The notes: generated from the letters alone by a model not told the origin. 64,000 nucleotides of DNA from Paenibacillus sp. JJ-100 (GCF_948329825.1 NZ_CAOJCM010000006.1:1-64000), one strand, 5' to 3'; numbered from the stretch's first letter, positions 18,205-28,230 are shown. A program made the numbers and translations.

Positions 18205-20421
18205 GTGGTGAACCCTATGCAAGGCTCTAATCACGAAATCGGAAATGAATATAAATATAGAGATTCACGTTCAAAACATCATGAAGAAGATCCTGAGACG
18301 CTCAGTTGGCCGGCTGAGGATTATATTCTGCAAGTCATTCATCAGAAGCAACATCCCTGGCGAAGTACTCGCATCCTAAGAGCAGATAGAATACAAGAGG
18401 CATTGCGTCAACCTGTGTTTGCCGGGTTGCTTGCAGACTTGCAAGTATATGGAGAACGGGCACAAAATGAACCGTTTCCTTGCCTGACATTTGAACTGTT
18501 TCGACAATTCAGCAGGACGGGGGAACGAAAAGCTTATGAGCAAGTGTACTTCGATCGACGTGGCAGAGTAGCAGCAGTAGCGATGGTTGCACTCAATTCT
18601 GACTCCCCTCATGTCCTCCATGCTCTTGAAGAGATGCTGTGGGCATTGTGTGATGAATATACGTGGTGTCTTCCTGCACATCTGGGAACGGGAGAAGCCC
18701 AGCAGGTGGAGTATAATATCGACCTCTTTGCTGCAGAGACGGTTCATATGCTTGCTGAGGTTATAGTACTTCATGGTCAACGTCTAGACCCGCTGGTGGT
18801 GGAACGGGTCGTAATGGAGGCCGAGCGGCGTATTTTTACACCGTTATACAGGGAAAAGCGAACCTATCACTGGCAGACGGCAGATCATAACTGGTCCGCC
18901 GTCTGTGGTGGATGCTGCGGTATGGCGGCCATGCTGCTACTTGAGGAAGAGACAATCCTGCAAGAGTCGATCAAGCAGACAATCCGTTGTATGGAAGCTT
19001 TCCTGAGCGGTTATGGCGAGGATGGCGGTTGTGCGGAAGGGATCAGGTATTGGGTATATGGCTTCGGTTATTTCATCTATTATGCCGAGATGTTAATGGA
19101 TTACAGTGATGGAGCCTTGAATCTGCTGACAGATCCCAAGATAGCCGCTATAGCTGCCTTCCCGAATCGAATTCATCTGTCAGGCGGCACATATGTTAAC
19201 TATTCGGATAGCGCGGAGTGCGAAGAAATACCATCAGGACTGCTGTCTCGGTTAGCTGCAAGATTCAGACTGCCTGTGGATATACCCTTGCAAGTTCCTC
19301 GTCTTACAGACGATCCTTGTCGTCGCTGGGCACACATGCTGCGGAACATCATGTGGAGTGATTCAGCAATATATGAACATGAGCATAAACAAAAGGCTGT
19401 GCAGGTCAATGATGGCTTTATTTTTCATCAGCTGGATTGGATGGTCGTTAAGCATGCCCTTCAAATGTCTGAAATATCAGATGCATGTAATGAACCAGAT
19501 AGATTGGGCTCCATCCGGGAGTGGGTTCAAGCGGCGTGCTCGTTTAAAGGGGGGCATAATGATGAACCTCATAACCATAACGACCTGGGACAACTGATTA
19601 TTCATTGCGGTGGCGAAAATATATTGTGTGATCCGGGAGCGGGGGTGTACACGCAGGCGTACTTTGCCCCGGAACGTGAGCAGTACCTTCACATTTCGTC
19701 CTCCGGGCATAATGTACCTCTAATTGAAGGATATGAGCAGAGCTCTGGCAGAGAGGCCATAGCCAAACTGCTGGAGTGTACATTGGAGCCAGATGGCAGT
19801 GAGATGCAGGCAGCTCTCGATCTGACGTGTGCCTATCCGAAGGTAGCATCCTTGCATCAGTATATACGGCATATGTGGTGGAGGATCGAAAAGGATGGTA
19901 CTCGAATAAGCAGAATCAACACAAGTGCAGATGGAGAAGTAGAGATGGAATTGGCAGCCTTACGGGTCGTAGATCGATTTCAATGGAAGTTGAGCACCGA
20001 GACCAATGCTAGGAAACACTGCGTGGATGAGCCATATGTCGGGCCCCCGTGTGTGGTAGAGCGCTGGATGAGCCGGATACGTCCGGTTTTGGAAAGGAAA
20101 GGGCGGCTTCAATGGCGGGCTACGCAGGCCAACATGTACATGATATATGATGCATCTCTCTGGCGAGCAGAGACAGAGGCTGTGCACACCGTAGATCATG
20201 ACCAGGTTGCAGTCACATTCTATCGTACATCTCTTGTATGGCAGGGAGACGATGTTGAGGCCTTCAAAAGAAACGAATGTATGAGTTCTGGGGGAGAGGC
20301 TGTAGGTTTTGCTGGTGTTCAGACGGGTCAGAAGGTTGAGCATGAAATGCTGGAGATCGTATGTCAGGTCGATTTTATTATTGAACCGCATTACGGGAGA
20401 GACCGAGGTGAGTCAACGTGA
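18205..20421 (+). CDS. Heparinase II/III-like polysaccharide lyase
   Basis: A 738-residue protein with an N-terminal alpha-helical toroid (about 40-400; HWQTADHNWSAVCGGCCGMA, EDGGCAEGIRYWVYGFGY) and a C-terminal beta-sheet domain. Between them sits the hallmark FKGGHNDEPHNHNDLGQ...DPGAG of the heparinase II/III family. The toroid supplies catalytic Tyr/His and the GGHNDEPHNHND block binds metal and substrate. No signal peptide is visible, so it is an intracellular oligo-uronide lyase. The start is GTG 18205 or the adjacent GTG 18208. Its stop overlaps the next start as GTGA. It would produce unsaturated uronides for the GH88 enzyme at 22544. Confidence 0.9.
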   Translation: MVNPMQGSNHEIGNEYKYRDSRSKHHEEDPETLSWPAEDYILQVIHQKQHPWRSTRILRADRIQEALRQPVFAGLLADLQVYGERAQNEPFPCLTFELFRQFSRTGERKAYEQVYFDRRGRVAAVAMVALNSDSPHVLHALEEMLWALCDEYTWCLPAHLGTGEAQQVEYNIDLFAAETVHMLAEVIVLHGQRLDPLVVERVVMEAERRIFTPLYREKRTYHWQTADHNWSAVCGGCCGMAAMLLLEEETILQESIKQTIRCMEAFLSGYGEDGGCAEGIRYWVYGFGYFIYYAEMLMDYSDGALNLLTDPKIAAIAAFPNRIHLSGGTYVNYSDSAECEEIPSGLLSRLAARFRLPVDIPLQVPRLTDDPCRRWAHMLRNIMWSDSAIYEHEHKQKAVQVNDGFIFHQLDWMVVKHALQMSEISDACNEPDRLGSIREWVQAACSFKGGHNDEPHNHNDLGQLIIHCGGENILCDPGAGVYTQAYFAPEREQYLHISSSGHNVPLIEGYEQSSGREAIAKLLECTLEPDGSEMQAALDLTCAYPKVASLHQYIRHMWWRIEKDGTRISRINTSADGEVEMELAALRVVDRFQWKLSTETNARKHCVDEPYVGPPCVVERWMSRIRPVLERKGRLQWRATQANMYMIYDASLWRAETEAVHTVDHDQVAVTFYRTSLVWQGDDVEAFKRNECMSSGGEAVGFAGVQTGQKVEHEMLEIVCQVDFIIEPHYGRDRGEST

Positions 20422-22408
20422 GTCATTATACAGCCACAACGACATATCCATGGGCAAATGAACTTGAACAGTATCGTATGATGGCAGCCGAGGCTGGTCC
20501 TGCACCGAAGGATGGCTGGCATCGGGAGCGCAAGCTGGAACTTGTCAGACGAATTGTTTGCGCTTACAAAAAGGTTCAGAGCAGTGACGGGGCAATTATC
20601 GATCCGTATTCTGGAATAGAAAGGTATTATTCCACGCCAGCTTACGCTATGGCAGCGGCCGTTCTAGTGAGTGCAGGGCACATGGAGCTGTTAGAGTCGG
20701 CGTCAGCCGCTCTCTCACAGAGCATTGATGCGGTGGTCAAAGGGCGTACGCCCGACAATCATCCTGATTTCTATCCTGTGCTGATGATGGGGGCTTATAT
20801 GCTGCTCCGGCCCCTTCGTCCTGAACAGGCAACGATCTGGGCTGAGGCCCTTAGCACGATCAATCCTGAGAACGATTATGTATTCACAATGAGCAAGATG
20901 AACAACGCCAATCGGATGATTAACTGGAATGCCATCATGATCTCAGGAGAGTTCCTGCGGTGGAACGAACAGCTTGCGAGTGATGATTCAGCTTGGATGG
21001 ATCGTTATCTCGAAACCTATCATCTGCCGCGGTTTACGGGGCTTGGACTGTACCAGGACGGTCCGTTGGATCGACCCAATTGCCCATTTTCCTATGATAT
21101 TGCTACCCGCTATCACCTTGAAGTGATGATAGAAGCAGGATACAGAGGGGCGGTCGCAGATATCTTGCGAGAGAAGCTTCGTCACGGCGCGTTCAGCTCC
21201 TTGCTGATGTTGTCACCCCTGGGAGAAATACCGCCACGTGGCCGCAGCTCCCAGCACCAATGGAATGAAGCTGCGCTTGCATCGCCAGCTCAGTACACGC
21301 TGAGCTGGCGATGCAAGCGGGAGATCCGGTGATGGCGGGTGCATTTGCACGAGCGGCGAATCAATGTTTTGCGGCGATAGAGCGCTGGCTGATGCCTGAT
21401 GGACGTTTGAAGATTGTACGCAATGAATATGCACTGGAGAAGCGTCACGGGTACGAAATCTACACAAATCATACCTGTTACAATCTGTGGACGGCAGCAG
21501 CGCTGGCTCATGCTTGCCTCTGTGACTCAGGAGAGGATATCGCTCATTCCTATCTTCCTTCTGAGGTGGGAAGCAGGGTGTTACAAACAGACGGCTGGTT
21601 CGAAACGGTGCTGGCTTCCGTCCCAGGTCAGCAATTGGTGCTGCATACCGCACTGAATGATCCCTATACCATTTCAGGACTGGTACGGATACAGCAGGTG
21701 GGGCTACCGGGGTTGATTGGGCCTTCAGCAGCTAGCCATGGGCAGGCAGGGTTCACAGAATTTGCAGAAGGGCTTGTTCAGCCTTTGAGTTATTGTCCTG
21801 CTTGGAAGACAACCGATGGGGAGTGGCACACTTTGGCCGAGGGCATCCCGTCAGGTAAGGAATATGACCGGGATGCGGGCATAGACCCTGCAAGCGGCGG
21901 TGGTTCGGTTGTGTTCTCGAAGATGGGTCCATTGGTGGGGTCTGAGGCTCAACATAAGATGAATGAAACAGTGTCAACAACGGGTACGAAGGTTGAAGAG
22001 GGTGTTATGCGCAACACTGCGGAGAATATTTTTGATATAACCTGGAAGGGACCTTTATCCGGGATCAGCTCTGTAACGGCGCGTTATGTACAACGTGAGG
22101 ATGAACTTACGGTGACGTATACATTTGAAGGTGAGCTTGAGGCAGTGGGAGCACAGATTCCACTTATGTTCAGCGACGGTCAGGAACAGGCTGTAATTAC
22201 CCATACCAAGCAATGTGTGCGTACAACCTATCGGGGAGCGTACGTTGAATCAACGATACATGATGCAGGAGCAATAATACAGCTTGATCAGCAAGAGATA
22301 GCATCACGAAACGGGCTGTTGAAGCAGGCACGAATGGAAGTGTACGGCGCAGAGCAGTTGACATTCATAGTGCGGCTGGGACGCATGGCAAGAGATGTAA
22401 TGAGATGA
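20418..22408 (+). pseudogene. DUF2264-family protein gene, split by a frameshift
   Basis: Two overlapping reading frames together give one DUF2264 protein of about 660 residues. The first (20418-21332, GTG start overlapping the lyase stop) ends shortly after the conserved SSQHQWNEA. The second frame continues with QAGDPVMAGAFARAANQC to 22408. The switch falls at 21294-21302, in the small loop of a perfect 20-base-pair palindrome (21274-21319). One missing base there, or two extra, would join the frames. DUF2264 proteins accompany polysaccharide lyases. The gene may be truly inactive, may be rescued by slippage, or may contain a sequencing error caused by the hairpin. Confidence 0.8.
21274..21319. 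repeat. Perfect 20-bp inverted repeat inside a coding region
   Basis: Bases 21274-21293 are the exact complement of 21300-21319 with a six-base loop (TACACG). Such a long perfect hairpin within coding sequence is unusual and coincides with the reading-frame break in the DUF2264 gene. Confidence 0.95.
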
Positions 22409-22543
22409 GTTGAGTTGAGTTGTTGAGTTGTCTACTACGATCTTCACGAATGTGTCTGGTGTGAGGCATTCGGATGAGATGCAGGAATTCCAGAGAAACC
22501 GATCAAATGCGTCAACTCGCATAGGAATAGGAGGAACAAGATC

Positions 22544-23680
22544 ATGGCCATCCCAACATCGGCAACATGGCTGGAGGATGCATGGCAACAAGGGGTAAGC
22601 AAGACCATTCGGAATGCGAAACGAATCAAGGATACCTTCCCTCATATTTCAGTGCAGGGTGTGTACGACAAGAATGATCCGGAATGGTGGACAGCTGGCT
22701 TCTGGCCGGGATTATTATGGCTGGTGTACAGAGCTGCTCCGGAGAGTGAAGCGGCTCCTTCTCTACGACGGATCACCGAGAGCTGTGAACGGCAACTCGA
22801 GGGCTGTTTGCGTGATCCTGACTCGGTGGATCACGATCTGGGCTTCATCTGGCTGCTTAGCGGCGTAGCAAGCTATCGCCAGACAGGCAGTGAGGATGGG
22901 CGGCGGCGTGGCTTGCTCGCCGCGAATCTGCTCGCTGCCCGCTTTCATGTGCGCGGTCAGTTCATCCGCGCATGGAACTTCAGCTCGTCCATGATGGACA
23001 CACGCGGTGTCGCCATCATGGACAGCATGATGAACCTGCCGCTGCTCTACTGGGCCTCTGAGCAGAGCGGCGATCCGCGCTACCGATGGCTGGCGGAAGC
23101 GCATGCGGACACCGTGGCGCGCGAATTCGTCCGCGCAGACGGGTCCGTCTGCCACGTGGTGGAATTCGATCCACACACGGGGCAGAAGCTGCGGGAGCAT
23201 GGCGGCCAAGGCCATGCTCCCGGGTCCGCCTGGGCGCGGGGCACCGCCTGGGCGCTGTACGGGTTCGCGCTGTCCTTCCGGTATACGGGCGAAGCCCGAT
23301 ATCTGGGGACAGCGGAGCGAACGGCCGATTTCTTCCTCGCCATGCTTGGCAAAGATATCGTGCCGTTGTGGGATTTCCGCGCACCTGCGGAGCATCAGGT
23401 GGCGTGGGACTCGTCCGCTGCAGCGATTGCCGCGAGCGGATTGCTTGAGCTCGCGAAGCTGTCGCCGCGCGGGCATATCTACGCTACCGCCGGAGAGCGC
23501 ATCGTCCGCGGCCTGTACGAGCACTATAGCTCCGGTGAACTGGCAGCGGAGGAGGGGCAGATTATGCAGGGAACGGTACACTACCCGGAAGGCCGGGGAA
23601 TCAATGTACCGATTATCTATGGTGATTATTTTTATATGGAGGCTCTGGCAAAGCTACGCGGAAGTGAGGGGTTATTTTAA
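22544..23680 (+). CDS. GH88 unsaturated glucuronyl hydrolase
   Basis: A 378-residue alpha/alpha-barrel enzyme. WWTAGFWPGLLW, VDHDLGFIWLLSG (first catalytic aspartate), MDTRGVAIMDSMMNLPLLYW (second aspartate), ARGTAWALYGFALS and WDFRAPAEHQVAWDSSAAAI follow the GH88 order. It removes the unsaturated uronic acid that lyases leave at oligosaccharide ends, by hydration of the double bond. AGGAGG precedes ATG 22544. Bases about 22880-23560 are strikingly richer in G and C than either flank, with many GCG/CGC codons, suggesting replacement of this segment by recombination or transfer. It completes the lyase pathway encoded just upstream. Confidence 0.93.
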   Translation: MAIPTSATWLEDAWQQGVSKTIRNAKRIKDTFPHISVQGVYDKNDPEWWTAGFWPGLLWLVYRAAPESEAAPSLRRITESCERQLEGCLRDPDSVDHDLGFIWLLSGVASYRQTGSEDGRRRGLLAANLLAARFHVRGQFIRAWNFSSSMMDTRGVAIMDSMMNLPLLYWASEQSGDPRYRWLAEAHADTVAREFVRADGSVCHVVEFDPHTGQKLREHGGQGHAPGSAWARGTAWALYGFALSFRYTGEARYLGTAERTADFFLAMLGKDIVPLWDFRAPAEHQVAWDSSAAAIAASGLLELAKLSPRGHIYATAGERIVRGLYEHYSSGELAAEEGQIMQGTVHYPEGRGINVPIIYGDYFYMEALAKLRGSEGLF

Positions 23681-23735
23681 TAGAAGATTGTCATCATACA
23701 AGCAATTAAAATGTTCTATCCAACACCAAGCATAT

Positions 23736-24341
23736 TCATTTCACAGGCGAACGCTTCAGGATGACAAAGTCCGCGGAAGATTGCTCAGGGTAGCGCTGCC
23801 GAATAATCTCATATACTTTGAACTCGGGGTAATCAAACAGATAGTGGAACAGATTGCGGTCCTGTATGGTCTGCACTCCAGGATCGCCCTGTTCCTTCAA
23901 TCTGGTGTAGAGCACGACCCAGCTGGTTGAAGCATGTAAAATATCTCTGAGGGTGGTGCGGAAGTCTGCTTCATCTGTAATATGGTACAGAACATCCAAA
24001 CACACCGTCAGGTCAGCTTGAAGAAAACCGCGATTCATCCATAGGCCTGGTGTGTATACCATAAAGCTTTTGGAGGGATCGCTGGAATACAGTGACACAC
24101 ATTGTTTTATGGAAGAGACCGCTACATCCATTCCGAGATACTGCTCATAATTCATATATTGCAGCTGGTTACCGTCCCCACAGCCAAATTCAATAACCCG
24201 ACGAATATCCTCTCGCTGTATTAGTTTATTAACAATCTCAGCTTTGAACTCAGCCAAAACGCCGTATGAACCTCTGCCGGATGTCTCACCCGAACGATAG
24301 GTCTGTTCCCAATAGTTAATGTAATCAAACGAATTATCCAT
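23736..24341 (-). CDS. Class I SAM-dependent methyltransferase
   Basis: A 201-residue protein. Motif I is VIEFGCGDGNQ (residues about 49-59), followed by MDVAVSS as the acidic loop and a later LTVCLDVLYHI as motif IV. The N terminus (FDYINYWEQTYRSG) is like small-molecule methyltransferases found near sugar or secondary-metabolite genes. GGGGGAGA stands close to ATG 24341. It is convergent with the GH88 gene and divergent from the Big2 protein gene. The substrate cannot be told. Confidence 0.85.
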   Translation of the reverse strand: MDNSFDYINYWEQTYRSGETSGRGSYGVLAEFKAEIVNKLIQREDIRRVIEFGCGDGNQLQYMNYEQYLGMDVAVSSIKQCVSLYSSDPSKSFMVYTPGLWMNRGFLQADLTVCLDVLYHITDEADFRTTLRDILHASTSWVVLYTRLKEQGDPGVQTIQDRNLFHYLFDYPEFKVYEIIRQRYPEQSSADFVILKRSPVK

Positions 24342-24490
24342 TCCAATCTCCCCCGATTCATAAAAAAATAAAATGAAAGATGTATATGATTACTCCAAAT
24401 TAAGGAGGGTTATGCACCACAAGCATGTGATGAAGGGCCTTGATCGTGAGCACTGGGCACCAAAATATAATACACTTAATATAAGGTTTA

Positions 24491-24536
24491 TTAACATTAT
24501 TTTACATCTAAAAACCTTAAAATTACCTTAAAATTA
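24491..24536. promoter_or_regulatory. Direct-repeat array, possible PhoP/OmpR-type box
   Basis: TTAACA-N4-TTTACA at 24491-24506 is followed by two exact copies of CCTTAAAATTA at 24515-24525 and 24526-24536. Eleven-base spacing puts the copies on the same helix face, as PhoP-type response regulators require. It lies 78 bases before the Big2 protein start. Confidence 0.4.
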
Positions 24537-24613
24537 CCTGAAAGTCTAAACATATGGAAAGTCTCTGCCGACATTAAGTATAGTATGAATAAATCGACGA
24601 ATATCGGAGGGAA

Positions 24614-26989
24614 ATGATGTTAAAGCCAAGATTGACCAAGTACATGGTGATGATGCTGGTATTGATGCTGAGTATTTCCAACGTAGGCTTGGCTGCTGCG
24701 GCAGAAAAAGACCTGTATAAAGTTGTAGTTTCCAAGAATGAAATGTCGCTCGAGGTCGGCGAATCCGGATCAGTGACTGTAGCGGGGGTATACTCGGATA
24801 ATACCTCAAGTAACATTACACTTAGCACGTCCTGGACGAGTAATGATCCTTCAGTAGCAACTGCATATAACGGTACAATTACTGCAAAGGGAGAAGGTAC
24901 AGCAACGCTAACGGCGACGTACAAGGGGCTGAGTCAAGACGTCCAAGTCAACGTAACGAAGAAAGTGAAAGCTCTCTCGAAAAATGTGCAAAGTCTAGAA
25001 CTGCGCATGGGAGAAACAAAAGACATTATATTGACTGCTACATATAATGACAATACGACGGACACAAACGCTGCCAACACAGCTGTATGGACAACCAGTG
25101 ATGAGAAGGTTGCCACGGTGGTAAACGGTAAAGTTACCGGTCAAAAAGCAGGTACGGCAATACTCACTGCCAAACTGGGCAGTCAGAGTATAACGGTAGA
25201 AGTGAATGTGGAAGTGGTCAAACGTGTTGATGCAGACAAGAGCAAAGTGAATTTGCTACTTAAACAACAAGAAAGTGTGAAATTAACAGCAACCTATCCA
25301 GATGGTACTACCAAGGATGTAACAGATCTTGCAGAGTGGACATCGAGCAATGAAAAGGTTGCTGACGTACTGAAAGGCAACATTACAGGATATTCAGCAG
25401 GGTCTGCCATAATTACAGGTAAATACGGAACCAAGGCCGTATCAGTAAGTGTTGATGTGGACTTGACAAGTAAGCTGAGCGTGAATGAACAGAGTATCTT
25501 CTTCCGTTCGAGCGAACCTGGTAAAACTGCTAATGTGGTCGTTATGGCTTCGTATCCGAACAGCAGTGATGTAGATGTAACCAGTAAGGCAATTTGGTCA
25601 TCAAGTAACGAACAAGTGGCTACCGTATTTAAAGGCCAAATTACACCTGTAGGCGCAGGTTCAGCAACGATCAAGGCAACTTATAGTGGTAAAACAGTGG
25701 AAATTGCTGTTGATGTCGATACGGCGAGATATCTGGATATCAATGATGTCAAAGATACACTGGCTATGAGTGTCACGGGCAATAATAAAACAAAAACACT
25801 GACGTTGAACGCAGAGTATATTGATTCGAGCAAGGAAGATGTCACATCCAAAGCGACTTGGACATCCAGCAATGAGGATGTTGTGTATGTATCTAATGGG
25901 GAACTCGTCGCTTACCAATCCGGTACAGCTACAATCACTGCTGCATATGGCGGAAAAACTGTGAAATTCACGGTGAGTGTAGATGTTCCTGACAAGTATG
26001 AGATGGACAAGAAGAAAGCCACGGTTGGTGTTGGTGAGACTACTTCTGTCAAAGTGCTTGCAATATACGGCGATACCTCGAAGGACGTATCCGAAAATGC
26101 AACTTGGAGCAGTAGCAGTGAGAAAGTTGCAGAAGTAGATAACAAAGGGATTATTACGGGTGTAGCCACAGGGAAAGCAACAATCACTGCCAAAATCGAC
26201 GATAAAACGTTGACTATTCCTGTAGAAGTGGGATTGGTTAGTAGTCTGGAGGCTGATACGGAATTTGTGGTTCTGTCAGCCAAAGAAACACAAACGGTCA
26301 TCCTCACAGGTACAGATGGGGATGGTAATGTCAAAGATGTCACAGCAGATGCGATCTGGAAATCAAGCAATTCTCGTGTAGCAGACGTTAAAAAAGGTGT
26401 AATTACAGGGAACAACAGTGGTAAAGCCAATATCACAGCCGAATACGGCTCCCAGAAAATTACGATTAAAGTTGAAGTTGATGTGATTTCACGCATTGTC
26501 GCGTCTGAACAGGCTATTTCTTTGAAATCTGGTGAATCTGTTGATCTGAAGGTAACAGCCACTTTGAGCGATGGCAGTGAGCGAGATGTTACGGATAAAG
26601 CAGAATGGAAAACAAGCAGTTACAAAGTCGCTCAAGTGAGCAAAGGTAAAGTGAAAGCTTTGAATTCAGGTAAAGCCAAAATCACAGCGAAGTATGGTAG
26701 CAAAACAGTTACGATTGCGCTAGATGTAGATACACTGAAATATCTGCAGACAGATAAAGTATCGTTGACTATGAAAGTGGGAGATAAGGTAACCGTTGCA
26801 GCAATCGCAACGTATGTGGATGGAAGCGAGTCGGATGTATCTAAGCCGGCACTCTGGAAGTCCTCCCGGATCTTAACGGCTTCCGTGAAAGATGGCGTGA
26901 TTCAAGCGAATGGTAAAGGGAAAGCAACCATTACTGTTTCCTATGCAGGGGTAAAAACGAAGGTTAACGTCGTGGTTGAGGCAAAGTAA
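24614..26989 (+). CDS. Secreted surface protein with nine Big2 (Ig-like) repeats
   Basis: A 791-residue protein with a signal peptide (residues about 1-29, ending GLAAAA) followed by nine tandem bacterial Ig-like group 2 domains of about 82-90 residues. Each contains a W(T/S/K)SS(N/S)..VA core and a GxAxITAxYGxK ending, separated by short basic linkers. No LPXTG anchor or SLH domain is present at the C terminus, so retention may rely on binding to wall polymers or another protein. GGAGGG precedes ATG 24614. Such rods usually mediate adhesion or extend other modules. Here there is no catalytic module, so a structural role is inferred. Confidence 0.9.
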   Translation: MMLKPRLTKYMVMMLVLMLSISNVGLAAAAEKDLYKVVVSKNEMSLEVGESGSVTVAGVYSDNTSSNITLSTSWTSNDPSVATAYNGTITAKGEGTATLTATYKGLSQDVQVNVTKKVKALSKNVQSLELRMGETKDIILTATYNDNTTDTNAANTAVWTTSDEKVATVVNGKVTGQKAGTAILTAKLGSQSITVEVNVEVVKRVDADKSKVNLLLKQQESVKLTATYPDGTTKDVTDLAEWTSSNEKVADVLKGNITGYSAGSAIITGKYGTKAVSVSVDVDLTSKLSVNEQSIFFRSSEPGKTANVVVMASYPNSSDVDVTSKAIWSSSNEQVATVFKGQITPVGAGSATIKATYSGKTVEIAVDVDTARYLDINDVKDTLAMSVTGNNKTKTLTLNAEYIDSSKEDVTSKATWTSSNEDVVYVSNGELVAYQSGTATITAAYGGKTVKFTVSVDVPDKYEMDKKKATVGVGETTSVKVLAIYGDTSKDVSENATWSSSSEKVAEVDNKGIITGVATGKATITAKIDDKTLTIPVEVGLVSSLEADTEFVVLSAKETQTVILTGTDGDGNVKDVTADAIWKSSNSRVADVKKGVITGNNSGKANITAEYGSQKITIKVEVDVISRIVASEQAISLKSGESVDLKVTATLSDGSERDVTDKAEWKTSSYKVAQVSKGKVKALNSGKAKITAKYGSKTVTIALDVDTLKYLQTDKVSLTMKVGDKVTVAAIATYVDGSESDVSKPALWKSSRILTASVKDGVIQANGKGKATITVSYAGVKTKVNVVVEAK

Positions 26990-27029
26990 TATTTATCCCA
27001 AAATTTTAGGTAATCTATTCTATAATCTA

Positions 27030-27067
27030 AAAAAACGGTGTTGCCAATATAGGCAGCACCGTTTTTT
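27030..27067. terminator. Bidirectional terminator
   Basis: AAAAACGGTGTTGCC pairs with GGCAGCACCGTTTTT around a six-base loop, with A and T tracts outside, between convergent genes. Confidence 0.92.
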
Positions 27068-27083
27068 GTATGAAAACATATTG

Positions 27084-27629
27084 TCACATCGTATGAGACA
27101 GCACCAGTGCACCATAAGCAAATGCAATAAGAATCAGAATGGCTGGATGCAGCTTGGTTTTGGTCATAACCCAAAGCGAGATGCCTGCAATAATGAGTGT
27201 TTGCCAGATACCGATGGAACCCGAGGATACTTGGCCGAATTCCCATGTGAGCAGAATCATGAGCACAGCGATTACTGGCTGCACAAGCAGAGTCATGCCT
27301 TTGACTCGAGGTGAGGTCCGGTGTTTGTTTAACAAACGAAGCAATAGAATCAGTGCAGCTGCTGACGGTACTATGGTTGCGAAGCTGGCGATCAAGGCTC
27401 CAAACCAGCCTGCAACGTGATATCCGACAAATGCAGCAATTTTTGTAGCAATAGGCCCCGGAAGCGCATTGCCAATCGCTAGCACATCACCAAACTGTTC
27501 GGTTGTCATCCAGTGGTAGTGGTTCACAATCTCTTCTTGCATCAACGGAATAGAAGCTGGTCCACCGCCATATCCGAGGATGTTAGCTACGAAAAACCCC
27601 CAAAATAATTCCCACCATGTCTGGACCAT
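27084..27629 (-). CDS. chrA: Chromate transporter family protein, second half
   Basis: A 181-residue membrane protein from ATG 27629 (AAGGAGG ten bases upstream), one base after the stop of its partner. Motifs ILGYGGGPASIPL and IGNALPGPIATKIAAFVGY are the CHR-domain signature. Short CHR proteins work as pairs with opposite membrane orientation, which fits the tandem gene order here. The pair may export chromate, but other anions are possible since many CHR proteins are untested. Confidence 0.92.
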   Translation of the reverse strand: MVQTWWELFWGFFVANILGYGGGPASIPLMQEEIVNHYHWMTTEQFGDVLAIGNALPGPIATKIAAFVGYHVAGWFGALIASFATIVPSAAALILLLRLLNKHRTSPRVKGMTLLVQPVIAVLMILLTWEFGQVSSGSIGIWQTLIIAGISLWVMTKTKLHPAILILIAFAYGALVLSHTM

Positions 27630-27630
27630 G

Positions 27631-28218
27631 CTACGATACCTCCTTATCGGAGTTACCTTTGGAGCGGAAATGTTGAACCAGACCAAAATGGAAGAAGCCA
27701 TAAGCAAGGAACACGGTAATGACTAATCCAGGATGGATATGCAGCAGCTGTAATGCTGCGAAGGCAATGACGCCAAATAAAATGGCAAACCATTTACCTA
27801 GCCCTTTCCATGCTTTCATCGCAAATTCATAGGCCATCATACCGAGCATCACAAAAATAACAGGCCGAACGGCTGCGACCATGCCTGCTACAATTTTGGA
27901 TTCTCGCAGCGCGTACATCGAGCCCAGTAGCGCAATAATCGCAATGCTTGTCGGCAAAATGTGAGCAAGTACGGCGACAATAGCGCCCAGTACCCCTTTC
28001 GTTTTATACCCGAGATAGGCAGCCATCTTGGTTGCAATCGGCCCCGGCAGGGCATTGGCAATTGCCAGTATCTCACCGAATTCATCGTCGCTGGCCCACT
28101 TGTAACGGGTGACGGCCTCATAACGGATTAATGGAATAACTGAAGGACCGCCGCCGTATCCCAGAATTCCAGTCCGAATCATACCGATGACGAGCCCTTT
28201 GTAATCTTTCCAACTCAT
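27631..28218 (-). CDS. chrA: Chromate transporter family protein, first half
   Basis: A 195-residue membrane protein with the CHR signature ILGYGGGPSVIPL and ANALPGPIATKMAAYLGY, clearly paralogous to the gene that follows. It starts 12 bases after the Lrp-type regulator, so regulator and two-subunit transporter form one operon. A basic C-terminal tail (HFRSKGNSDKEVS) follows the last helix. Confidence 0.92.
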   Translation of the reverse strand: MSWKDYKGLVIGMIRTGILGYGGGPSVIPLIRYEAVTRYKWASDDEFGEILAIANALPGPIATKMAAYLGYKTKGVLGAIVAVLAHILPTSIAIIALLGSMYALRESKIVAGMVAAVRPVIFVMLGMMAYEFAMKAWKGLGKWFAILFGVIAFAALQLLHIHPGLVITVFLAYGFFHFGLVQHFRSKGNSDKEVS

Positions 28219-28230
28219 GCTGACATCCTC

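Noticed and set aside
22763-23930. Long frames on both strands overlapping the GH88 gene
   Set aside because: The high GC content of that block removes stop codons by chance; only the GH88 frame shows family motifs and a ribosome-binding site.
24915-26560. Minus-strand frames opposite the Big2 repeats
   Set aside because: They mirror the repeated plus-strand coding sequence and have no starts with sites.
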